Of a DNA stretch of 60,921 bases, positions 52,496 to 59,800 are shown piece by piece. Position 1 is the stretch's first letter. Each line of letters opens with the position of its first letter. Below the pieces are notes generated by a model. It had not been told where the DNA came from. It saw only the letters and a list, made by a program, of their open reading frames with translations, and made no database searches. Both the position numbers and the translations under genes were made by a program. The stretch is taken from the NCBI GenBank assembly GCA_964602475.1, contig CAZRRN010000012.1:1-60921 (forward strand). The letters run 5' to 3'. This DNA comes from SZUA-448 sp964602475 (GTDB lineage: Bacteria > Bacillota > Clostridia > Lachnospirales > Lachnospiraceae).

Positions 52496-53419
52496 AAGGT
52501 CTTCGAGAACCCAGGTATAACGGTTGTTTGTTACTGTGCTTCCGCAGTATTCACATACTCCGAAAGCGGTTCCCTTAACAACGGCGCCGCAGCTTGGGCA
52601 GTGGAGTGCCTCGTCGGGATTAAATCCGGTATTGACAGTTTTGGTTCCTGTGGTACGGGTGAAACGTAGTTTATAATGATAAGTATACGGAACAGTCTTG
52701 TTTCCACATAAAAGTTCACCGGTTGCAGTACGAACCTGATAATCAATCATTTTAGCGCAGATATAGACGAAAAGATTTTCGTAGCGTTCATCAGAGGTGA
52801 ACTCAATCAGGTAAGCTTGTGAAACGGATATCCGTTCAAGGTGATTTACCACACCGTCTGCTTTTTTTCGCTCAATCTGAGTCTCGGTCATCTGATACAG
52901 ATTCTCATGAAGAAGACCGGCAACCGGACGGAGATCCTGATTGCTCCATGCGTTCTGAATCTGGACAAATGTAGATTTTACAAAGGCAAGAAAATCCGTA
53001 GAAGAAAAAGCAGAATCTGTCTGCTGAATTATAGCAGTAAGCTCGTCTGTACGGTTTTGGGGAACAGTAACATTTTGACGAACCGGTGCAGAGACAGATG
53101 ATGAGGCAGAGGGAGTTCCGTGGTTTTTGAACTTAAAATAAATAACGGCAATTACAATTATAATGATCACCAGCACAAACTCGCCGAAGGAACTGCCGCC
53201 CGAGTCGGAACTGCTATCCCAGTCAGAGCTGCTCCAGTTGCTACCACTATCCCAGTCAGAGCTGCTCCAATTGCTGCCACTATCCCAGTCAGAGCTGCTC
53301 CAATTGCTGCCGCTGTCATAATTGCTGTAATCACCGAAGTCTGCGCGAGCTTTCCTCCCGGAAAATAAAAGAACAGCAGAAAAAATAACTATTAATGCCA
53401 AAGCAATCTTTTGTTTCAT
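52481..53419 (-). CDS. Tim44-like domain protein with zinc ribbon and Ser/Trp repeats
   Basis: 312-aa membrane protein. A signal-like helix (1-26) precedes a low-complexity segment with three DSGSNWSSSDW repeats (about 36-68). A membrane helix follows (about 82-97, VLVIIIIVIAVIYF). A Tim44-like domain (about 130-270, FVQIQNAWSNQDLRPVAGLL) and a C-terminal zinc ribbon with CPSC and CEYC complete it. Similar proteins are predicted membrane proteins of unknown role. GAAAGGATT precedes the ATG. It is inverted between spmA and spmB and has its own promoter. Confidence 0.7.
   Translation of the reverse strand: MKQKIALALIVIFSAVLLFSGRKARADFGDYSNYDSGSNWSSSDWDSGSNWSSSDWDSGSNWSSSDWDSSSDSGGSSFGEFVLVIIIIVIAVIYFKFKNHGTPSASSSVSAPVRQNVTVPQNRTDELTAIIQQTDSAFSSTDFLAFVKSTFVQIQNAWSNQDLRPVAGLLHENLYQMTETQIERKKADGVVNHLERISVSQAYLIEFTSDERYENLFVYICAKMIDYQVRTATGELLCGNKTVPYTYHYKLRFTRTTGTKTVNTGFNPDEALHCPSCGAVVKGTAFGVCEYCGSTVTNNRYTWVLEDLSPIK
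53213..53311. repeat. Three 33-bp tandem repeats in the Tim44-like gene
   Basis: Three units (53213..53245, 53246..53278, 53279..53311) differing at few bases, each encoding an 11-residue Asp-Ser-Gly-Ser-Asn-Trp unit. Copy number is likely to vary. Confidence 0.85.
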
Positions 53420-53493
53420 AATAATCCTTTCAAATTAGCGCATTCTTATAATGATATAATTCGACTTTTAATCAATTCCAAAGCTTTATATTG

Positions 53494-53522
53494 AATATAG
53501 CACGACAGTTGCTGTTTGTCAC
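53494..53522 (-). promoter_or_regulatory. Promoter of the Tim44-like gene
   Basis: On the minus strand GTGACA (53517..53522), 17-bp spacer, TATATT (53494..53499). The -35 is one arm of the palindrome TGTCAC-N8-GTGACA (53517..53536), a possible operator. Confidence 0.5.
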
Positions 53523-53622
53523 GAGAAATTGTGACAGAGAAAGCGGTGATAAATCCAAAGATTTCGAATAAAATGCTAGTAAACGGTATTGCCGGCTGTG
53601 ATGCAGCAGTAGGGAGGCAATT

Positions 53623-54144
53623 ATTCAGTATTTGGCAACATTTTCTGATTTTATACTACCGCTGGTTTTATTTGCAGTACTCGGTATTGGACTGCTGAAA
53701 CGCAGGCAGATTTTTGACGAATTTACTGAGGGTGCAAAGGATGGATTTCACATTGTGCTTGGAATATTGCCAACATTGATCGGACTTATGGTAGCGGTCG
53801 GAGTACTGCGTGCATCGGGAGCACTGGAAGCCTTGTGTACGATTATGTCTCCGATGAGTGATAAAATTGGATTCCCTTCCGAGCTGCTTCCACTCGTTGT
53901 GGTGAAGACCGTATCCTCTTCGGCAGCGACCGGACTTCTTCTGGACATCTTTGGAACGTATGGTCCGGATTCCTATCTTGGTAGGCTGTCATCTGTCATA
54001 TTAAGCTGTACGGAAACTGTATTCTATACGATGGCGGTTTATTTTATGACAGCGAAGGTTACCAAAACAAGATATACTCTGGTGGGTGCACTGTTTGCTA
54101 CACTTGTCGGAATAATAATGAGCGTTCTGCTGGTGACCGTGTAA
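53623..54144 (+). CDS. spmB: Spore maturation protein B
   Basis: About 170-173-aa membrane protein, partner of SpmA. ILPLVLFAVLGIGLLKRRQIFDEFTEGAKDG and VVKTVSSSAATGLLLDIFG-type stretches fit SpmB, shown here in part: FTEGAKDGF, VVVKTVSSSAATG and GPDSYLGRLSS. The start is unclear. The only strong site, GGGAGG (53612..53617), lies 5 bases before an ATT codon at 53623 and 14 before a TTG at 53632. No ATG or GTG exists in frame after the upstream stop. A rare ATT start or a damaged 5' end are both possible. Confidence 0.85.
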   Translation: MQYLATFSDFILPLVLFAVLGIGLLKRRQIFDEFTEGAKDGFHIVLGILPTLIGLMVAVGVLRASGALEALCTIMSPMSDKIGFPSELLPLVVVKTVSSSAATGLLLDIFGTYGPDSYLGRLSSVILSCTETVFYTMAVYFMTAKVTKTRYTLVGALFATLVGIIMSVLLVTV

Positions 54145-54353
54145 AGAAAAATGCAGAACCGTTAATCGGAGAATAGATAATTCATTGAATCCATTCCGCC
54201 ATTCCGCCCGCTTGATCCGCCAGATAAACTTAACCTTCTCCATCATATGTCCATACGACTATGAAAACACTGTTGATCACCTCTATGATTTTATTATTGT
54301 AAGCTATCTGTGTGCGTCAATATGGATAGTCACACCACGTGTCTGATTTGTCA

Positions 54354-54381
54354 TTGACTGATAACTTGTCGCGCTTATATT
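54354..54381 (+). promoter_or_regulatory. Promoter of the accessory cluster
   Basis: TTGACT (54354..54359), 16-bp spacer, TATATT (54376..54381); TATTAT at 18 bp is an alternative. It lies about 45 bases before the first gene of the cluster. Nothing else was recognised in 54145..54353. Confidence 0.55.
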
Positions 54382-54427
54382 ATTCGCTATTGTCTGATAT
54401 GATATATGCAATAAGGAGGTCATTAAA

Positions 54428-54727
54428 ATGACACTAAAACTTCTTTCCGGAATGTTCAGAAGCACATTATGTACTGTTTCTGTAACGGGCAAAGGAATCT
54501 GTATCTTACCGAATTCCTCCGGTGAAAAAGAATCGTTGCTTGCGTTCAGCACAATCAAGGACATCTTTGTTTCGCAAAACGGCACCATGCAGGCGAGGCT
54601 TGAGATCACGACTGACGACGGAATTGTATCCGGCGTTTTTGAAAAGCAAAGCGACGTGAACGATTTTTTAGAGCAAATTAGAGTAAAAGCAGGTAAAGCA
54701 TTGCAGACCGAGCTGAGATTTCAATGA
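54428..54727 (+). CDS. Small hypothetical protein, possible PH-like fold
   Basis: 99-aa protein with no known motif. Alternating hydrophobic strands (STLCTVSVTGKGICILP, SLLAFSTIKDIFVS, ARLEITTDDGIVSGVF) end in a single helix (DVNDFLEQIRVKAGKAL). This outline resembles PH/GRAM-type barrels; function unknown. AAGGAGGTC precedes the ATG. It lies 12 bases before the zinc-ribbon gene and shares its promoter. Confidence 0.6.
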   Translation: MTLKLLSGMFRSTLCTVSVTGKGICILPNSSGEKESLLAFSTIKDIFVSQNGTMQARLEITTDDGIVSGVFEKQSDVNDFLEQIRVKAGKALQTELRFQ

Positions 54728-54739
54728 AAGGGTGAAAAA

Positions 54740-55084
54740 ATGAGCAGATACTGTATCAAATGCGGCAGCGAACTGAAATGCGACTCGAAATTCTGTGGGG
54801 TCTGCGGCTGCCCGGTAACGCAGACAGGCACCGTGCAGCAGGTTCAAAGCAGTTCTAAATCTGCAAACACGGCACAAACAACAAAAGATGTGGTCAATGC
54901 CGCACGGAAAATCACAAGCAACAACGTTCTTGCCTCGTCTGTCGGCGGCGAAGTTATGATTATGCAGCCGGTAAACTCGGCAATTTCGGGTGCTATCGCA
55001 GCGATTAGCCTGTTTACGACTTATATGACCTGCGCAGTTATTTCGGTAATCTCAGTTCGGGTGCGCATGTCAACTCAAAAATAA
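54740..55084 (+). CDS. Zinc-ribbon protein, N-terminal piece of a broken larger gene
   Basis: 114-aa frame starting MSRYCIKCGSELKCDSKFCGVCG, a four-cysteine zinc ribbon, then a Ser/Thr/Ala-rich linker. The last 28 residues look out of frame. The next frame opens at 55009, where this reading becomes implausible, and runs without a stop into the 55111 ORF. The simplest reading is one gene with a frameshift near 55000-55010. GAAAGGGTG precedes the ATG. Confidence 0.55.
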   Translation: MSRYCIKCGSELKCDSKFCGVCGCPVTQTGTVQQVQSSSKSANTAQTTKDVVNAARKITSNNVLASSVGGEVMIMQPVNSAISGAIAAISLFTTYMTCAVISVISVRVRMSTQK

Positions 55085-55110
55085 GAAACTCGGATTGCGG
55101 ACTTTTCCCA

Positions 55111-58100
55111 GTGGAGCTGGAGGTTCAGCCTTGCAAAATCGAAAATGAAATTGCGATAAAGGGTGCTGCGACGGCAATAATTTATACATATTCACCTGAT
55201 TTTACGTTACCCTGCAGCGATACTTCCATAGGCAAAACTTACATACTAAACAGTAAATCGCAGAGCATAACCTTTGAGGACTCAAACGGTGACAGCTATG
55301 AATACGAATGGTACGGCGACGAGACGAAAAGTGCGTACAACTTCAATTACAGCATTACTTTTAACAACCTTACCTATTCGTTCGAGACCGCACAAAGCGC
55401 CGGTTCATCGTTCAAAATCCGTTATGCCGCCAACGGAACAAACGCGGTAGATGCGAATTATTATCACTGCACCAAAAACAAGGGCGTAATTCAGACCGAA
55501 GAAACAGAAAAGCTTGTTTATGAGGCAACATATAATAACGTCGTTCAGAAAGCGGAGGGAACAAGTGGTGCAGTGTGCTCGCTTGACACAGACGGCAATA
55601 TGCTTTTGACGGTGGTAATGAAGCCTTCCTCGTATGAACTGAAGGAAGGAGAAGATAAACTACCGGATTATATGAATTTCAAAGTCAGCTTTCTGGTGAC
55701 TAAGGTTCGTCTCGGTACAGCCGGCGCAGGCAGCTTAATCCTTGATACCGACGCTTCCGACACGGCCGGTGAAACTGCAGTCTCAGTTCCTGCGGCAATC
55801 GTCGTCGGTTTGCTCGGGGCGGTGGCTTCAATCGGAGCGGCGGGCGCTTCGGCGGTAGGTGCTTCGACGGCAAATGCTTCGACGGACGTCGTCAGTGATA
55901 ACGATACTCCGAGAGCTGCTTATAAAATGTACATACGTAAGGATTTCGGCGACAGTATCCGCTATAACGATCCGCAAAAGACCGTTTACGCCAGAATGGC
56001 GGAGCTTCCTCCCGGCGGAGGCGAGATCGACAGGCCCGACCTGTCTGCGAATATCATGATCTTCTCCGATGGAAGCATTGATGTAGAGGACTGCGCCATG
56101 ACAGGCAGCTGCAAGGGCGCGCTTGTGAGCTGTACAACGAAAACAGGAGCGAATGACCCTCGCAAGGGCGTGATAAGCTTCCTGTTTACAGGAGAAGGTG
56201 GCACCTTCCAAAATAATGTGACCTTCCGGCTCGTTGGCAATGCGTATATCCTCTTTGACGGCGAGAAAAACGGCAATAAGACAGTCGATATGGTATACGG
56301 CGACGGCGGATGCTATACAGCGGCGTTTACTCTCTGCGACTTCATGTATCCCGCTGAAAAAATTACGGCAAATATCGGAAACGCTCCCGTTACGGTTGAA
56401 AGCACAAAAATCGACGGACAGCATTATCACTTAAATATAACCAACAACAGCCGTAAGCCAGAAGGCATTGCCTTTAAAAACGAGATGTTCCGCATTGAGG
56501 TGACTGCGGAAAATGATTATGAATCGGCGCGCGACCCGCTTAATGTAAACCTTATACCGGAAGGGCTTTCCATGCGTGAAACCTCGGCGAATATAATGCG
56601 CGACGGACGGTTCTGCATTCCCTGCTGTGACAATCCCGATACGGAGAATACAAACGACTTGCCGATAACGCGGCTCGGGCTTGCGCTTGCCGTGTCAAAA
56701 GCAGACGAAAGAGGTATCCGACACGTTGAGCGTCCCGATATGCGGAGTGTAACACTGTCCTTTGCCGAAATGACGGCTGAAAGCGAAAAGCTTGTAAATG
56801 CCGCGCATAACGCGAAATGCGAGTTTGTAAAATGGGAAAATTATGCAACAGCGGGCGAAATCGATTGGCAGATTTGCCCGAAACAGCAGATTCCGCAGGA
56901 TAACAGCGCAGATTACGATGTGACACTGCCGATTTCGTGTGAATACGGCGGTCAGAGCTATTCACTTTCGCTGCCAATCCGGCTTCTGGGCGATCAACTC
57001 CTCGCGCAGATGCAGGAGCGTCAGCGTGAAATCGTTCTGCTCAAGCAGCGAATTAAAAAATATCTTGACCCCGATGAAGTTGCCGATTTCTTTGCTTTGT
57101 TCGACAAAAAGTCGCAGAACATGTCGGCATACGATATCCGCCTGATGTCGCTCTCAATATTCAATATGGCAAAGTACCGCGTGTATGATGTACAGATGTA
57201 TAAGCTGCAGGCAGACTTCTTCGACTGGTGCGATTTCAGTGCCGGATGGGTGAAATGGGCAGGAGATTCGGCATTCTCACTTCTGATCGCCAAGCTTGCC
57301 GGTCCGACTGCCGGTCCGATTGTTGATTCGGTTCTTTCGCCCGCGAAAGATATCATCTGTGAGGAAATAGGAGAGGGTATCGTGCAGTGGTACGGAGGCG
57401 AGGAAGTGACCTTCTTCAACGGAAAAAAGGAAAAATACGAGCAGAAGATATTTGTCGTGCTAGAAAATCTGATGGCAAAAAGCATCACCTCAAAAACTGA
57501 CATCAAGAAGGTCGGGGGACTTCTCGCATGCTTCTGCATCGCAAAATTCTGCGATTACGCGATTTATGGCAAAAACGGTAAAAAGCTCGGCTATTACGAT
57601 GCAATCATGGCAACCTTCGGCGACCTGACGGCGGTGTCGTTTAAAGTCTTCGGTCTCCGCTATTTTGAGAAGTACATAGGCGACCCGAAGAATAAGGATG
57701 CGATTGCCACAAAGCTGAACGAGTGGGTAAATGAAAAAATCGGTCAGCTGACAACGGATGAGAGCCTGTTCAAAAACCTGTTCAAGGACGAACACGCTCT
57801 AAGCGCGCAGGATGTTATTAATAAATATCTAAAGGAAACGATTGCGCTGTTCGGTGGCTGGCTGTATAAGAAGGGAAGCGAAGCTGAGCTGTCCGGGACG
57901 ACTATCACCTTTAATATCAAATCTAATCTGCCGGACGGAACCGAAGACAAAGACTTAGGTATAAAAGCGGATATACCTCATTCCACGTATGGTATCAAAA
58001 TCTATAAAGACTTCAAACAATACGGTTTTAAGAATGATTTAAGTCTTTTTCTCGATAACAACAGAGAATTAAAAATATGCGTAGACCCACTTAAATCGTG

Positions 58101-58137
58101 CGCACTGATCGCAAATCTCTGTTCGCACCGCAGATAA
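55111..58137 (+). CDS. Large protein of unknown function (main piece of a broken gene)
   Basis: 1008-residue frame. The frame is open upstream to 55009, and the GTG at 55111 has no ribosome binding site. An N-terminal beta-rich part (about 1-200) is followed by an Ala/Gly-rich hydrophobic helix (about 228-255). Beta-rich segments then follow (KMYIRKDFGDSIRYND, TVYARMAELP). The C-terminal 350 residues are helical with hydrophobic patches (FSLLIAKLAGPTAGPIVD). No enzyme motif was seen. The end lacks the membrane anchor still readable in another frame just downstream. Codon use is richer in GC than the flanking genes near oriC. Confidence 0.55.
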   Translation: MELEVQPCKIENEIAIKGAATAIIYTYSPDFTLPCSDTSIGKTYILNSKSQSITFEDSNGDSYEYEWYGDETKSAYNFNYSITFNNLTYSFETAQSAGSSFKIRYAANGTNAVDANYYHCTKNKGVIQTEETEKLVYEATYNNVVQKAEGTSGAVCSLDTDGNMLLTVVMKPSSYELKEGEDKLPDYMNFKVSFLVTKVRLGTAGAGSLILDTDASDTAGETAVSVPAAIVVGLLGAVASIGAAGASAVGASTANASTDVVSDNDTPRAAYKMYIRKDFGDSIRYNDPQKTVYARMAELPPGGGEIDRPDLSANIMIFSDGSIDVEDCAMTGSCKGALVSCTTKTGANDPRKGVISFLFTGEGGTFQNNVTFRLVGNAYILFDGEKNGNKTVDMVYGDGGCYTAAFTLCDFMYPAEKITANIGNAPVTVESTKIDGQHYHLNITNNSRKPEGIAFKNEMFRIEVTAENDYESARDPLNVNLIPEGLSMRETSANIMRDGRFCIPCCDNPDTENTNDLPITRLGLALAVSKADERGIRHVERPDMRSVTLSFAEMTAESEKLVNAAHNAKCEFVKWENYATAGEIDWQICPKQQIPQDNSADYDVTLPISCEYGGQSYSLSLPIRLLGDQLLAQMQERQREIVLLKQRIKKYLDPDEVADFFALFDKKSQNMSAYDIRLMSLSIFNMAKYRVYDVQMYKLQADFFDWCDFSAGWVKWAGDSAFSLLIAKLAGPTAGPIVDSVLSPAKDIICEEIGEGIVQWYGGEEVTFFNGKKEKYEQKIFVVLENLMAKSITSKTDIKKVGGLLACFCIAKFCDYAIYGKNGKKLGYYDAIMATFGDLTAVSFKVFGLRYFEKYIGDPKNKDAIATKLNEWVNEKIGQLTTDESLFKNLFKDEHALSAQDVINKYLKETIALFGGWLYKKGSEAELSGTTITFNIKSNLPDGTEDKDLGIKADIPHSTYGIKIYKDFKQYGFKNDLSLFLDNNRELKICVDPLKSCALIANLCSHRR

Positions 58138-58335
58138 ACTCACTTTACGCAAAAGACGGTATCGGCTTCGGAACGGCTGTTCTTGTGATAATCGGGATTT
58201 TCCTGATTGTCGTTATCAACAAGAAACCAAAGAAAATGCACGTTTAAAAGGAAAGACAGTAAAGCAGGTCAAGGACGAAACAACCGATTATGACAATTCG
58301 GTCGAGGATTATTTTCAAAACAAAGGAGAGTAGGC

Positions 58336-58947
58336 ATGAATAACCAACAGAAGCTTTGGGATTTCACCAATGGCAGATACCGCTGGTACTATGAGCTGAA
58401 TCTGTTTACAAACCCGACAGCATTCATTACGATATGCCGTGTGTTCGGCGGCGTGATTATCTTCTGTGGCCTGTTCATCGGGCTGTTGATACAAGAGGAT
58501 TTCGCTTATACGGTCAGGTTCATTCTTCTGTTCTGGCTGTATGGCATCGGTGGATTTCTCGTTATCGGGGGACTATCCTACTGCATTTACGCTGCCGTAC
58601 AGGGCGGAAAATATTGTGTAGTGTTTGAGATGGATAAAAAAAGCGTGACACATATGCAGGTCGCAAAGCAATTTCAAAAGGCGCAGGTCATTGCGGCACT
58701 CACGGCACTCGCAGGTGCGGCAAATGGCTCTCTTACGCTTATGGGTACAGGTATCCTTGCCGGTAGCCACGGCTCTGTGAAAACCGAATTCAAATATGTC
58801 AGTTGTGTCAAGGCAAGACGCCGACGAAAGGTTATTTATCTCAAACAAGGCTTTTCGTGGAATCAGGTATATGTGCCTCCAGAGCATTTCGATGAAGTTC
58901 TGGGGTTTATTCTTGCCAATGTCCCCGAGACGGCGAAGCGAAGATGA
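58336..58947 (+). CDS. Membrane protein of unknown function
   Basis: 203-aa protein. Two long membrane helices (about 28-51 and 61-87) are followed by a cytoplasmic domain with a hydrophobic Gly/Ala stretch (about 115-142) and a basic patch (KARRRRKVIYL). The C-terminal half could be a PH-like fold. AAAGGAGAG precedes the ATG, which lies 3 bases after the broken gene's last stop. It belongs to the same unit as the zinc-ribbon gene. No family recognised. Confidence 0.65.
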   Translation: MNNQQKLWDFTNGRYRWYYELNLFTNPTAFITICRVFGGVIIFCGLFIGLLIQEDFAYTVRFILLFWLYGIGGFLVIGGLSYCIYAAVQGGKYCVVFEMDKKSVTHMQVAKQFQKAQVIAALTALAGAANGSLTLMGTGILAGSHGSVKTEFKYVSCVKARRRRKVIYLKQGFSWNQVYVPPEHFDEVLGFILANVPETAKRR

Positions 58948-59013
58948 CTCTTTCGCATCGTGGCAGACTTGATTACAACTGAAAACATACCATCAACTTC
59001 TGTTTACTATAAG

Positions 59014-59054
59014 CCAGGGATGTTAAAAATTAAGTGATTTTTAAGCATCCCTGG
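59014..59054. repeat. Long hairpin (17-bp stem)
   Basis: CCAGGGATG-TTAAAAAT (59014..59030) pairs with ATTTTTAA-G-CATCCCTGG (59037..59054), with one bulged G and a 6-base loop. No T run follows on either side, so a plain terminator is doubtful. It lies between the accessory cluster and the flavodoxin gene. Confidence 0.75.
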
Positions 59055-59164
59055 TAAAGTTGTCTTTGCGGTCGGATGCCGCTGTTTTGGCTTAATGAAC
59101 CATTAATGAGGCAAAGGAAGCGAGCCAAAACTGACAACTATTCCTTTTAGTAATCATAATAAAT

Positions 59165-59193
59165 TTGAAATAGAACCGGTTTTGCGCTATAGT
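59165..59193 (+). promoter_or_regulatory. Promoter of the flavodoxin-like gene
   Basis: TTGAAA (59165..59170), 17-bp spacer, TATAGT (59188..59193). The start would be near 59200, just before the repeat. Confidence 0.6.
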
Positions 59194-59212
59194 AATATGT
59201 GGATATATTATA

Positions 59213-59305
59213 GGAGGAGTAGTGTGAAAGATGAACCTTTCACACGCAGATTTGTGTCTGCGCGTTGCTTGACACAAAGTCTGTTATACGCAAAAAGCCG
59301 CACAG
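59213..59305 (+). repeat. Dispersed repeat, copy B, in the flavodoxin leader
   Basis: Matches copy A (1944..2037, opposite strand). The hairpin CGCAGA/TCTGCG is perfect here and extends to 8 of 9 pairs. A GTG at 59224, behind AGGAGG, opens a frame that runs through the repeat with no stop and joins the flavodoxin frame at 59320. A GTGTGAAAG/CTTTCACAC inverted repeat lies at its left end. Confidence 0.65.
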
Positions 59306-59319
59306 AAATGGAGAATACA

Positions 59320-59772
59320 ATGAAAACACTGATTATTGCAGAGTCAAAGCACTGCGGAAACACTAGGAAGGTGGCGGAGGCGATGGCATCCGCAGTTTCG
59401 GAAACAATCATTACGGATACGGCGCATATCGGGGAATACAATCTGCATGATTTTGATCTGGTTGGCTTTGGGAGCGGAATATATATGGGTAACTTCGACC
59501 GGAGAATTATCCGGCTGGTTGAAAGCTTTTGTGACGAACCCGCAAAAGCGTTTGTTTTTTCCACATGCGGGGCAGGTAAAATCCAGTATAACCAGAAACT
59601 GGTCAGCTTGCTGGAAGATAGAAACAAAACCGTGATCGGAAGTTTTTGTTGTAAAGGGCTTGATAAGGTTTTTATTCTCCGCCTGACAGGAGGAATTAAT
59701 AAAGGCTGTCCGACCAAGGAGGATCTGGACAGAGCAGGCAGATTTCTAAAGGAACTGGAAGAAAAACTGTAA
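59320..59772 (+). CDS. Flavodoxin-domain protein
   Basis: 150-aa protein. KTLIIAESKHCGNTRKVAEAM holds the flavin phosphate-binding loop, shown in part as HCGNTRK. GFGSGIYMGNF and FVFSTCGAGK are the later flavin-contact loops. It probably carries FMN for electron transfer. ATG 59320 has GGAG of an in-frame ATGGAG upstream; a GTG at 59224 with a stronger site would add 32 residues read from the repeat. Which start is used is open. Confidence 0.85.
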   Translation: MKTLIIAESKHCGNTRKVAEAMASAVSETIITDTAHIGEYNLHDFDLVGFGSGIYMGNFDRRIIRLVESFCDEPAKAFVFSTCGAGKIQYNQKLVSLLEDRNKTVIGSFCCKGLDKVFILRLTGGINKGCPTKEDLDRAGRFLKELEEKL

Positions 59773-59800
59773 GCGCCGGAAAGCGCAGAAATGTGGGAAA

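Larger units (their letters stand above)
54740..58333 (+). pseudogene. Zinc-ribbon / giant protein gene disrupted by about three frameshifts
   Basis: Three frames join end to end. The zinc-ribbon frame gives way near 55005. The main frame stops at 58137. A frame open from 58095 encodes a hydrophobic anchor (GFGTAVLVIIGIFLIVV, then KKPKKMHV) up to 58247, and a third frame carries a charged tail (VKDETTDYDNSVEDYF) to a stop at 58333, 3 bases before the next gene. The intact form would be about 1,190 residues: zinc ribbon, large body, anchor, tail. Decay, programmed shifting or sequencing error cannot be separated here. Confidence 0.5.

Noticed and set aside
53516..53698. Open frame of 60 codons overlapping the spmB start
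   Set aside because: Out of frame with spmB, no ribosome binding site, and its second half lies over clear SpmB coding sequence.
55828..56430. 200-codon minus-strand frame
   Set aside because: Shadow of the large ORF in GC-richer DNA; no ribosome binding site or neighbours on that strand.
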